A stretch of DNA of 34,485 nucleotides, from contig JACPBS010000013.1 in the NCBI GenBank assembly GCA_016180195.1, positions 1 to 34,485 of the forward strand, read 5' to 3'. Shown one piece after another: positions 1-6,750 of this stretch (the first letter of the stretch is position 1; each line of letters opens with the position of its first letter). Position numbers and translations under genes: made by a program. The stretch is from Candidatus Woesearchaeota archaeon. GTDB taxonomy: Archaea > Nanobdellota > Nanobdellia > Woesearchaeales > UBA10216. The notes under the pieces are model-generated. The model made no database searches, was not told the origin of the DNA, and worked only from the letters and a program-made list of their open reading frames with translations.

Positions 1-208
1 CATAGCAGCCTGGCAGGTAAAACACCTGCAAGTGTTTATTTTAGCTTTTCACAACTTTTTTAGGGCTAGTGACATATGTCATAGCCCAGCACACTTTTTA
101 GGGATTCGTCATTTTTTTGGGTAATGAGGGTGAGCAGCAGGAAAAGAGGTGCTAAACCCGCTGCCCACTCCATTACTGTGATGTTTTTAAGGCAATAAGA
201 AGCTATAT
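1..208 (-). ncRNA. Candidate structured RNA in gene-free region
   Basis: No convincing protein gene lies in the first 273 bases. The DNA is rich in dyads. A small hairpin is at 13-29 (GCAGGT/ACCTGC). An almost perfect palindrome is at 63-87 (GGGCTA/TAGCCC enclosing TGACATATGTCA). A long hairpin at 121-176 pairs GTAATG/CATTAC, GGGTG/CACTC and GCAGC/GCTGC with single-base interruptions. Two TATA-like boxes (about 209-219 and 230-243) face this region on the minus strand, so a minus-strand transcript is the simplest reading. It does not match the 5S, SRP, RNase P or tRNA consensus as I know them. It could also be the 3' region of a gene outside the window. Family unknown. Confidence 0.25.
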
Positions 209-243
209 AACTTTTACATGGGATGTAATGCTTATATATAAAG
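209..243 (-). promoter_or_regulatory. TATA-like promoter elements facing 1-208
   Basis: On the minus strand an A/T box reading CTTTATATATAAG (about 231-243) is followed by a second box GTTATATAGC (about 210-219). Either would start transcription roughly 25 bases further left, in front of the structured region. Inferred from base composition and spacing only. Confidence 0.3.
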
Positions 244-273
244 TTTTTGCTCCTTTCAAATCGTAACGGAATT

Positions 274-510
274 TTACTGGAGATTCAGGGCTTTCTTTAA
301 TGCAGTCTTGTTGAAGCCGACTATTATTTGTCCATTTGCGTCTATGACCGGCACTCCCATCTGGCCTGATTTCCTTACCATTTCCTCAGCCGCATCCCTG
401 TTTGCCGCAACATTTACCTCCTCATAAGGGACATTGTTTTCCTTGAGGAATTCCTTTGCCTTCACGCACCAGGGGCATATAGGCGTTGAGTATACTATTA
501 CTTTTGCCAT
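274..510 (-). CDS. Glutaredoxin-like thiol oxidoreductase
   Basis: A 78-residue single-domain thioredoxin-fold protein of the glutaredoxin family, probably a cytoplasmic dithiol-disulfide exchanger. The active site CPWC is at residues 12-15, directly after the first beta strand (KVIVYSTP). The cis-proline loop MGVPVI and the GFN segment that usually follows in glutaredoxins are present. The frame stays open upstream to 684, but the family begins right at MAKVIVYS, and a TATA-like TTTAAATA lies about 25 bases before the ATG at 510. I therefore start there and predict a leaderless message. It is divergent from the gene at 584. Redox partner unknown. Confidence 0.9.
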   Translation of the reverse strand: MAKVIVYSTPICPWCVKAKEFLKENNVPYEEVNVAANRDAAEEMVRKSGQMGVPVIDANGQIIVGFNKTALKKALNLQ

Positions 511-583
511 GAGTTTTATGAGCATATCCTTGTATTTAAATTTATCCGAATAAAATTTATAGCCTTCCATTTTCCCCAGTTTG
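511..583. promoter_or_regulatory. Divergent promoter region
   Basis: The 73 bases between two divergent start codons hold a TATA-like TTTAAATA (about 533-541), usable by the minus-strand glutaredoxin gene, and an AAATTTATAG box (about 553-562) placed 22-30 bases before the plus-strand ATG at 584. Both genes look leaderless. Confidence 0.5.
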
Positions 584-934
584 ATGAAAGCGAATGAGAG
601 CCTTGAGGAGAAGTGCCTTGGCCTCTGGGATAAAATCAGCATTGCCTCGGATACTGAATACCTTTCTGGAAACGCTCCGTTCATATTCCATCTGAGGAAT
701 GTGGCAAGTGGAGGGGTAAGATTTGGCGAGCCGAAAATAGAGTTTACATATTATGAAAGCATGATCACCCCTAGGGAGGTCGTTGGTGAAATTACAAGTG
801 CATCAATTTATGCTGAAAAGGGGGATAAGGTAATTGGCGAGTACAGGATTTACAGCACAAACGGCTCCTTGAGCGGCGTACAGGGAAGTGTGTTCGATAA
901 GGGTAAAGACGTTGTTTATTTCTTCAAATTTTGA
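584..934 (+). CDS. Hypothetical protein
   Basis: A 116-residue soluble protein I do not recognise. It has no signal peptide or membrane segment. The C-terminal two thirds alternate short hydrophobic strands with turns (IEFTYYES, EVVGEITSASIYAEKGDKVIGEYRIYST), suggesting a mostly beta fold. A TTG directly precedes the ATG at 584 and could also start it; the TATA-like box at 553-562 favours leaderless initiation at 584. Its 3' end overlaps the convergent hydrolase gene by 19 bases, so the two transcripts are antisense at their ends. Confidence 0.6.
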   Translation: MKANESLEEKCLGLWDKISIASDTEYLSGNAPFIFHLRNVASGGVRFGEPKIEFTYYESMITPREVVGEITSASIYAEKGDKVIGEYRIYSTNGSLSGVQGSVFDKGKDVVYFFKF

Positions 935-1653
935 GCCTGTGAATTCTGCATTATCCAGTCTATTATGATTTTGCTGGTGTCATTGTCAAGCATGTCCGTT
1001 CCGTGACCTTTGTTGTTGAGCATTTTCAGCTTGATTTTAGGGTTTGATATGTTCTTTGATGATTTTACGGAATATGCGTCTTCCCCGCTTGCAATGACCA
1101 GGGCTGGCCTGTCAAAGTTGTTTGCGGGTTCTGTGATTATTACCCCCCTGTAGTTTTCTCCAGGTGAGAGGAGCACCACGGTCTTGATTCCACTGTCTCC
1201 GGAAGCATATTTGATGGCGGTGTTTGCTCCTATGCTTGCCCCGACTATTGCTGTCATTGTTTTCCCTCTTTTGTCAAGGTATTCTTTGGCAGCTTCCACA
1301 TCAAGGGCCATGTTCCTGAAGTCCTGTTCAGTAAATGAATCTGCATTTTCCGTTTTTCCCTGTTTTGTTGTGCTTTTCCCGTGGCCCCGGGAATCTATTG
1401 ACAGTGCAGAAAATCCTTGTGCCTGGAGTTTTTGTGCAAGAGCATCATAGTCATGCCGGTCCCTTCCCAGCATATGAAGGAGGAGGATGGATTTGCTGCT
1501 GTTTCCCTCATAAAAGCTTCCTTCCAGGCTGAATCCGTCTGCTGTTTCAATCTTTATCGTTTCAGCTTTCATAATTCCCTCATGTCCATTCCTTAGCTCC
1601 AGGCATCCGATAAGAAGGAATGCCATGAAAAAAGCGTGTAGCGCCCTTCTCAT
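916..1653 (-). CDS. Alpha/beta hydrolase lipoprotein
   Basis: A 245-residue alpha/beta-hydrolase of the dienelactone hydrolase/serine esterase type. It starts with two arginines, a hydrophobic stretch and a lipobox ending LLIGC (Cys17), so it is probably exported and lipid-anchored on the outside of the membrane. The mature domain shows the oxyanion-side motif LLLHMLGRDRHDY, the SRGHGKS loop, the nucleophile elbow GASIG with Ser140, a likely acid Asp192 (ASGEDAYS) and His217 (KGHGTD), giving a complete triad. Substrate unknown. It lies 9 bases after the UPF0489-type gene and is probably cotranscribed with it and dapF. The stop overlaps the convergent gene at 584. Confidence 0.88.
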   Translation of the reverse strand: MRRALHAFFMAFLLIGCLELRNGHEGIMKAETIKIETADGFSLEGSFYEGNSSKSILLLHMLGRDRHDYDALAQKLQAQGFSALSIDSRGHGKSTTKQGKTENADSFTEQDFRNMALDVEAAKEYLDKRGKTMTAIVGASIGANTAIKYASGDSGIKTVVLLSPGENYRGVIITEPANNFDRPALVIASGEDAYSVKSSKNISNPKIKLKMLNNKGHGTDMLDNDTSKIIIDWIMQNSQAQNLKK

Positions 1654-1662
1654 CCATTAGTA

Positions 1663-2427
1663 TCATGCTGCCGTGATTCTTATATTTTCCGTTGAATAGA
1701 TATCATCAAGCGCTGCTATGACACCCGCTTCAAGCGCGTCAACCTTTCCGCTCGGGACATAAAGTTCAGGTGTTTGTGAGCGCGCAATGGTTATTATCGT
1801 TGGACGTGGCAGGCTTTGTAGGATCTTTACAACCTTGTCAATCTTTTCTCTTGCTGTTAGTTTGGGCTTTTCGCAGCGTCCTGCCAGTTCAAAGGCATCT
1901 AAGTCTATGTCAACCACGATTTTTCCTTTATAACCTTCTAAGTCGCGAAAGCACTGGTTGTAGCTTATTTTTTCATGAATGAGATCGCCTGACCATTTTA
2001 TTCCTGGCTCAACTATTGTGTTGTTTTTCCATCTGAGCTTGTTGCTAGTAACCCTGCCATAAGCTAAGATTCCGTCTTTTTCAGGGTTGATATAGTACAT
2101 TACACCTATAAGCCCGTAGTGGAATGCGGGGGGTATGAAATCGTGTATCCTGAGATTTTTTGATGCATATTCCTCAACGCTTTTGGCTGATGTTTTTTCT
2201 ATTGGAGGTGCATAGGGACAGGTGTCTGTGTGGGAGTCTATCTCTATTAAGATGGCGCCGGCAACTCTGCCTCTCAACTTTTCAATTATGGCATTGATCC
2301 CTGTATTTTTGGGAACATGGTGGTGCCAGAAAGGGTAGACCTCATTGTGGGGATCTGCAACTAATGCAGGTATCCCTGCTATGATCAATTGCCTTGGAGG
2401 AGTATAAATGATGTTGTCTATTGGCAT
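1663..2427 (-). CDS. UPF0489-type, arginase-fold-like protein (copy 1)
   Basis: A 254-residue protein resembling the UPF0489 family, thought to share the metal-dependent arginase/deacetylase fold. Likely metal-ligand motifs are ADPHNEVYPFW (residues 24-34), IDSHTD (63-68) and DIDLD (173-177); ARSQTP (215-220) is another strongly conserved block. These line up with the second copy at 27006-27737, which shares YTPP, IAGI, DPHNEV, IDSH, DIDLD and ITIARSQTP. There is no signal peptide. Its ATG follows the dapF stop with no gap, so it is translated from the dapF transcript. A hydrolase acting on a guanidino, amide or acyl-amine compound is possible, but no substrate can be read from the sequence. 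Family assignment is from memory of motifs. Confidence 0.72.
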   Translation of the reverse strand: MPIDNIIYTPPRQLIIAGIPALVADPHNEVYPFWHHHVPKNTGINAIIEKLRGRVAGAILIEIDSHTDTCPYAPPIEKTSAKSVEEYASKNLRIHDFIPPAFHYGLIGVMYYINPEKDGILAYGRVTSNKLRWKNNTIVEPGIKWSGDLIHEKISYNQCFRDLEGYKGKIVVDIDLDAFELAGRCEKPKLTAREKIDKVVKILQSLPRPTIITIARSQTPELYVPSGKVDALEAGVIAALDDIYSTENIRITAA

Positions 2428-3273
2428 TTAGAATTTGTATGTTCCCTCAAATACTTCTTCTGTCGGCCCTGTCATGTACACGTGTCCGTCCTCTGCCCAC
2501 TCGATCTCAAGTTCCCCTCCGGGCAGGCTTATGATTGCCTTTTTTTCTGCCCTTTTGGTAAGTGCGGCTGCAACCAGTGCTGCACAGGCGCCTGTTCCAC
2601 AGGCAAGCGTTTCTCCTGATCCTCTTTCCCAGACCCTCATTTCCATGTGGTTAATGTCAGATATTTTTGCAAATTCCACGTTCGTCCTTTTTGGGAACAG
2701 GGGATGCCTTTCAATCAGTGGGCCGGCTCCTCTGACCATTTCGTCGCTCAGATCATCTGTGAATATTATGCAGTGTGGGTTCCCCATCGACACTGCTGTA
2801 AAAGTTATCTTTTTTCCGTCTGCCTCAATTTCTTCGTTCAGAACCATTGGCTTTTCTATTGCTACAGGGATTTCCTTCCCATCAAGCACAGGGACCCCCA
2901 TGTTGACCTTTGCGCCCCATATGGATCCATTCCTTGATATGAGCTCAACATCCTTTATTCCTGACCCTGTGTCTATTTTCATTATCTTCTTGTTCGTAAG
3001 CCGGTGCTCGAAGACGTATCTTGCAAAGGATCTTATTCCGTTGCCGCACATCTCTGCCTCGCTTCCGTCTGAGTTGAATATACTCATCCTGAAGTCGGCT
3101 TCCTTTGAGTCGAAGACCAGTATTACTCCGTCGCTTCCGACCCCGAAGTGCCTGTCTGATATCTTCCTTGAGAACTCGGGCCAGTTTATGCTGTAGTAGT
3201 TGGTTGTCATGTCTATGAATATGTAGTCATTCCCTGTTCCCTGCATTTTTGTGAACCTGATTTTTTCCATCAT
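2428..3273 (-). CDS. dapF: Diaminopimelate epimerase
   Basis: Converts LL-diaminopimelate to meso-diaminopimelate, the penultimate step of lysine synthesis. The 281-residue protein opens with the family signature FTKMQGTGNDY. It has both active-site cysteines, Cys76 in EMCGNGIR and Cys225 in LACGTGACA, each in one half of the pseudosymmetric fold. The frame is open 22 codons further upstream, but a TATA-like box (about 3293-3302) sits 20-29 bases before the double ATG at 3273/3270, so I start at 3273 (3270 is equally possible). This gives dapF its own promoter inside the lysine cluster, just after lysA. It is cotranscribed with the UPF0489-type gene that begins at its stop codon. Confidence 0.96.
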   Translation of the reverse strand: MMEKIRFTKMQGTGNDYIFIDMTTNYYSINWPEFSRKISDRHFGVGSDGVILVFDSKEADFRMSIFNSDGSEAEMCGNGIRSFARYVFEHRLTNKKIMKIDTGSGIKDVELISRNGSIWGAKVNMGVPVLDGKEIPVAIEKPMVLNEEIEADGKKITFTAVSMGNPHCIIFTDDLSDEMVRGAGPLIERHPLFPKRTNVEFAKISDINHMEMRVWERGSGETLACGTGACAALVAAALTKRAEKKAIISLPGGELEIEWAEDGHVYMTGPTEEVFEGTYKF

Positions 3274-3289
3274 TTGTGGCTCTTGGGAT

Positions 3290-3303
3290 ACATTATAAAT
3301 TTT
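3290..3303 (-). promoter_or_regulatory. TATA-like box of dapF
   Basis: On the minus strand the lysA-dapF gap contains AATTTATAATG, 20-30 bases before the dapF ATG. The spacing fits an archaeal TATA box with a leaderless start, suggesting that dapF and the two genes after it can be expressed apart from the main lysine operon. Confidence 0.5.
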
Positions 3304-3319
3304 TTCATAGAATGAGTGA

Positions 3320-4561
3320 TTAGTCAAGTCCGAATTCAAGGTGTTCGAACGTCTCCCTTTTCCTGATAACCCTTGCTTCCTTGCCTTTTACCAGTATCTC
3401 TGCGGGCCTTGGCCTTGTGTTGTAGTTTGATGACATCGAGTAGCCGTAGGCTCCGGCGTTTAGTATTGCCAGTACATCTCCTTCCTTTATTTCAGGCATT
3501 TCCCTGTTGACTATGCCGTGCTCGTCTCTTGTGAACACGTCTCCTGATTCGCATATATTTCCTGCTATTGCTATTTTCTGCTTCTTTTCTGCTTCAACGT
3601 TGCTTGCATTGATTATCTCATGGTATGACCCGTACATTGCTGGCCTTACTAGGTGGTTGAATCCTGTATCCACTCCCGCGAATTTATGCTTTGGCGTTTC
3701 CTTTATCGTGTTCACAGTGCATAGGAGCGTGCCTGCTTCTGCAACAGGGTATCTTCCGGGCTCTATGTATAGATGCAGCTCTTTCCCGTATTCGCTGCAG
3801 AATGCTGTGAACTTCTCGGTTATTTCCATTCCGAGTTTTTTGATGTCCAGCCTTTCCTGGCCCGGTTTGTACGGCACCCCGAGTCCTCCCCCGAAGTCAA
3901 TGAACTCTAGTCCTTCAATCTCATTTGCTGTTTTCAGCAGCATGGCCATTGCCTGGATGAATTTTTCTTTTTCAATTATCCCTGACCCGATGTGCTGGTG
4001 CACCCCGATTATCCTGAGGTTATGTTTCTTCGCTATTGCTTGTGCATCGTGCAGCTTGTCAAAGTAAATCCCGAACTTGCTGTCAGGCCCTCCGGTGATC
4101 ACGTGTCCGTGGTGCCCTGCTCCGACATCCGGGTTTATCCTGATGCTTACGCTGCTTTGCGGGTTGATCTTGCCGTACCTTTCAAGCTGGCTTAATGAAT
4201 CGCAGTTCACGAGTACGCCTTTTTCTATGGCGAATTTCATGTCCTCATCTGTCACGCTTGTGCTTGTGAACATTAGCTGCTCAGGCTTGAACCCTGCCTT
4301 GAGCGCCATCATTATCTCTCCAGGGGATATGGCATCGATATATGCTCCTTCTTCCAGCATTATTTTCATTATGTGGGGGTTTGTGTTGGCCTTGCACGCG
4401 TAATATATGCGCAGCTTTCTGTATGGTATGCTTTCCTTCAGCTCCCTGAACCTATTCCTTATTATTTCCTCGTCATAAACATAAATTGGTGAGCCGTATT
4501 TCTTCACAAGCTGGTCCGCTTCTATTTCGCCTATCATTAATCTGTTGTTTCTAGTTTTCAT
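3320..4561 (-). CDS. lysA: Diaminopimelate decarboxylase
   Basis: Decarboxylates meso-diaminopimelate to L-lysine with pyridoxal phosphate. The 413-residue protein is a fold-type III (alanine-racemase-like) enzyme: PLP lysine in YYACKAN (Lys57), HQHIGSG (188-194), a glycine-rich phosphate loop GGGLG (224-228), EPGR (267-270), and the active-site cysteine in GNICESGD (Cys337) supplied across the dimer. I start at the ATG at 4561 because it forms an ATGA overlap with the stop of the HTH gene; an upstream in-frame start at 4579 would overlap more. It is the last gene of the lysC-to-lysA operon. Confidence 0.96.
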   Translation of the reverse strand: MKTRNNRLMIGEIEADQLVKKYGSPIYVYDEEIIRNRFRELKESIPYRKLRIYYACKANTNPHIMKIMLEEGAYIDAISPGEIMMALKAGFKPEQLMFTSTSVTDEDMKFAIEKGVLVNCDSLSQLERYGKINPQSSVSIRINPDVGAGHHGHVITGGPDSKFGIYFDKLHDAQAIAKKHNLRIIGVHQHIGSGIIEKEKFIQAMAMLLKTANEIEGLEFIDFGGGLGVPYKPGQERLDIKKLGMEITEKFTAFCSEYGKELHLYIEPGRYPVAEAGTLLCTVNTIKETPKHKFAGVDTGFNHLVRPAMYGSYHEIINASNVEAEKKQKIAIAGNICESGDVFTRDEHGIVNREMPEIKEGDVLAILNAGAYGYSMSSNYNTRPRPAEILVKGKEARVIRKRETFEHLEFGLD

Positions 4562-4992
4562 GCTGTTTGTCCTCTGCAATATTCTATGTAAATTGCTATT
4601 GCAGCGTTCCTCATATAGCAGCGTCCGTTATTTTTGTATAATCCGAATGAGTCATATAGGCAGCTAAAAGTATCCTTTACTTCTTCTAAAGGAATATGTA
4701 GTTTTCTGGCTATTTCCTTGTTTACAAGACCGTTCCCTGCATACATAAGTACGCTTGCCGCCATATCGGAAATTGGTGCCCACATTCCAAATTCAGGAGC
4801 CATTCTTATTCCTTTTTCTTCCAGACTCTTTATCATGTCTTCAAGTCCTGGATACCCGTTTCTTTTTCGTGCATTATAGATGTGTGCTTTCGCAGTTTGT
4901 TTTGACAATCTTAATCTCCGGGCTGTTTCAGCTTGGTTGCAGCCTCGGCAGTATAGATTCAGAACTCTTATTTCCCCTTCGTTCAGTATCAT
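4558..4992 (-). CDS. Double LuxR-type HTH protein within lysine operon
   Basis: A 144-residue protein made of what look like two LuxR/FixJ-type helix-turn-helix units. The first (residues 3-45: GEIRVLNLYCRGCNQAETAR, then RLRLSKQTAKAHIYNA) follows the classic pattern closely. The second (about 75-118: DMAASVLMYAGNGLVNKEIA, then RKLHIPLEEVKDTFS) is more divergent. No receiver or ligand-binding domain is present. It is joined by ATGA overlaps to dapL upstream and lysA downstream, so it is translationally coupled to enzymes of lysine synthesis. A regulator of this operon or of amino-acid supply is the obvious inference. A structural HTH without DNA binding cannot be excluded. Confidence 0.75.
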   Translation of the reverse strand: MILNEGEIRVLNLYCRGCNQAETARRLRLSKQTAKAHIYNARKRNGYPGLEDMIKSLEEKGIRMAPEFGMWAPISDMAASVLMYAGNGLVNKEIARKLHIPLEEVKDTFSCLYDSFGLYKNNGRCYMRNAAIAIYIEYCRGQTA

Positions 4993-6155
4993 CTTAATGC
5001 CCTTTTGATCCTTTCCATTGCTTCCCCTAGCCTTTTGTCAGGAACTGTAAGTGATATCCTGAAATAGCCTTCGCCATCTTTTCCATAACCCGCGCCTGGA
5101 GTTATGACCACGCCTGCCTTTTCAAGCATCTCCGTTGCAAAGCTTGCGGATGTGTGTCCTTCGGGAACTTTTGCCCACATGTAAAGTGCTGCCTTTGGCT
5201 TCGTGCAACTTAGGCCTGCTCCTGTCAGGGTTTTGTGCACAAGATCTCTTCTTTTCTGGTATATGCTCATTTGCTTTTCGATGAAGCTGTCTGGGAGCTC
5301 CATTGCCTTTATTGCGGCGAGCTGAACTGCATTGAATACCCCTGAGTCTGTGTTGTTCTTTATTGTTCCCATTGCCTTGACAACCTCTTCGTTTCCCACG
5401 GCCATGCCGATTCTCCACCCGGTCATGTTGTATGGCTTTGAGAGGGAGTTTAGTTCCACTCCGATTTCCTTTGCTCCCGGCACTTCAAGGAAGCTGAGTG
5501 GCTTGTATCCTTCATACCCTATTTCGCTGTACGGGTTGTCGCTGCATGCAACTATGTTGTTGTCTTCTGCGAAATCTATCAGCTCTTTGTAGAAGCTTAG
5601 CTCTGCAACTGCCCCTGTTGGGTTGTTGGGGTAGTTTACAAATATTATCCTTGATTTTTTAGCGATTTTCCCGGGTATCTTGCTTAACTCGGGTAGGAAA
5701 TTGTTTTTTTCAAGCAGCGGCATTTCGTGGGGTATTCCTCCGCAGAACACGGTTGATGTCCTGTATGGGGTGTATCCGGGTACGGGTATCAGGCAATAAT
5801 CGCCGGGGTTTGTCAGTGCAAGGCTTATATGCAGGTTCCCTTCTTTCCCGCCGATAAGCGTTAGCACTTCCTTGTCAGGGTCCAGGATGACTCCATGCCT
5901 TCGTTTGTACCATTTTGATACAGCATCCCGGAATGCGAACATTCCTTCATAGTCCGGGTACTGGTGGTTCTTGGGGTCTTTTGCCGCCCTGGCCAGTTCT
6001 TCAACTACTGGAGCAGGTGTTGGCATGTCCGGGTCCCCTATTCCGAGGCTTATGACGTCAACCCCTTTTTTCTTTGCATCTGCGATCTTCCTGTTTATCT
6101 CCGCGAACATGTACGGCGGTACTGATTTTACCCTGTTTGATTGCTTGATCTTCAT
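4989..6155 (-). CDS. dapL: LL-diaminopimelate aminotransferase
   Basis: A class I/II aminotransferase (388 residues) that should make LL-diaminopimelate directly from tetrahydrodipicolinate and glutamate, bypassing the succinyl or acetyl intermediates. Visible family features are the N-terminal SLGIGDPDMPTP, PGYTPYR, YPNNPTGAVA (174-183), SDNPYSEIGYEGYKP, the PLP lysine in NSLSKPYNMTGWRIG (Lys240), and a C-terminal FRISL. The specificity call rests on similarity to DapL proteins and on its place among dapA, dapB, lysA and dapF, with no dapC, dapD or dapE in the window. The start is ATG 6155; a TTG at 6164 would give a TTGA overlap with the preceding small gene and is also possible. Confidence 0.92.
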   Translation of the reverse strand: MKIKQSNRVKSVPPYMFAEINRKIADAKKKGVDVISLGIGDPDMPTPAPVVEELARAAKDPKNHQYPDYEGMFAFRDAVSKWYKRRHGVILDPDKEVLTLIGGKEGNLHISLALTNPGDYCLIPVPGYTPYRTSTVFCGGIPHEMPLLEKNNFLPELSKIPGKIAKKSRIIFVNYPNNPTGAVAELSFYKELIDFAEDNNIVACSDNPYSEIGYEGYKPLSFLEVPGAKEIGVELNSLSKPYNMTGWRIGMAVGNEEVVKAMGTIKNNTDSGVFNAVQLAAIKAMELPDSFIEKQMSIYQKRRDLVHKTLTGAGLSCTKPKAALYMWAKVPEGHTSASFATEMLEKAGVVITPGAGYGKDGEGYFRISLTVPDKRLGEAMERIKRALR

Positions 6156-6160
6156 TTTGT

Positions 6161-6445
6161 TCAAATAATTGTTGACATCTCCCTATAATCTAATTCAGGC
6201 GATCTTACACTAACGTGCAGGGTTGCATTAGAATAAATGCCCTTTACTTCAGGTTGTCCTGCAATCAATCTTCCCAATTCAAATTGGTTTCCTGGGCCTG
6301 ACACGAAAAGTTCGTTTGAAGGGCATTCCCCTGCATAGCAGTTTATGACAACTGTAAGGCCCAATCTTCTGCTCATTTCCAGTGCATCTTCTTCGCTCAC
6401 ACCATCCCTAAAATCCAAGCTGAACAAGTTGTTGTCTATTGTCAT
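6161..6445 (-). CDS. Small ferredoxin-fold-like protein, tandem copy B
   Basis: A 94-residue protein of unknown function. The order strand (LFSLDFRDGVS), helix (EEDALEMSRRLG), strand (LTVVINCYAG), strand (ELFVSGPG), helix (NQFELGRLIAG), strand (VKGIYSNATLHV) suggests a beta-alpha-beta-beta-alpha-beta fold like ACT domains or the propeptide/inhibitor I9 family. It resembles its neighbour at 6466-6738 in length, register and the xFR(D/E)GV opening. A clear GGAGG ribosome-binding site precedes the ATG at 6445. It sits between asd and dapL. A small regulatory or substrate-handling role in lysine synthesis is inference only. Confidence 0.7.
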   Translation of the reverse strand: MTIDNNLFSLDFRDGVSEEDALEMSRRLGLTVVINCYAGECPSNELFVSGPGNQFELGRLIAGQPEVKGIYSNATLHVSVRSPELDYREMSTII

Positions 6446-6465
6446 TTTTTCGCCTCCGTTTTTTG

Positions 6466-6738
6466 TTATCCCTTGCGTTGGTAAGGTAAATAAGCGTTTT
6501 CTGATGTATACGTTCCGAAGAGATTGGAGTACGTTGCCGCGATTATTTCGTTCCCGTTTATTTTTTGCATTATTTCCTCAGGTCCTCTTGATGTTGTGGC
6601 CTGCATTACTGGATATTTGGGAGTTTTATTCATTATCATTGAAACTACGCTAAGGCCTGCGTCTGCTGCAAAATTTCTTGCCAGGATTTCAGGCACCCCT
6701 TCCCTGAACTCGATCAGTAAATCAACTATATCTGCCAT
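6466..6738 (-). CDS. Small ferredoxin-fold-like protein, tandem copy A
   Basis: A 90-residue protein of unknown function, apparently related to the next gene: DLLIEFREGVPEILARNFAA, then DAGLSVVSMI, aligns with the opening of copy B. The same beta-alpha-beta-beta-alpha-beta order can be traced, as in ACT or I9-inhibitor folds. There is no cysteine, signal peptide or membrane segment, so it is probably a small cytoplasmic protein. A GGTGA ribosome-binding site lies 6-7 bases before the ATG at 6738. It is 12 bases after asd and 20 bases before copy B, firmly inside the lysine operon. Confidence 0.7.
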   Translation of the reverse strand: MADIVDLLIEFREGVPEILARNFAADAGLSVVSMIMNKTPKYPVMQATTSRGPEEIMQKINGNEIIAATYSNLFGTYTSENAYLPYQRKG

Positions 6739-6750
6739 TCTTTTTTCACC

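Noticed and set aside
511-684. 58-codon N-terminal extension of the glutaredoxin
   Set aside because: The extension has no family similarity, covers the divergent promoter and part of the gene at 584, and the family starts at the ATG at 510.
2435-3196. 253-codon open frame on the plus strand, antisense to dapF
   Set aside because: It mirrors the codon pattern of dapF, has low-complexity serine/proline-rich sequence and no family resemblance; dapF is certain.
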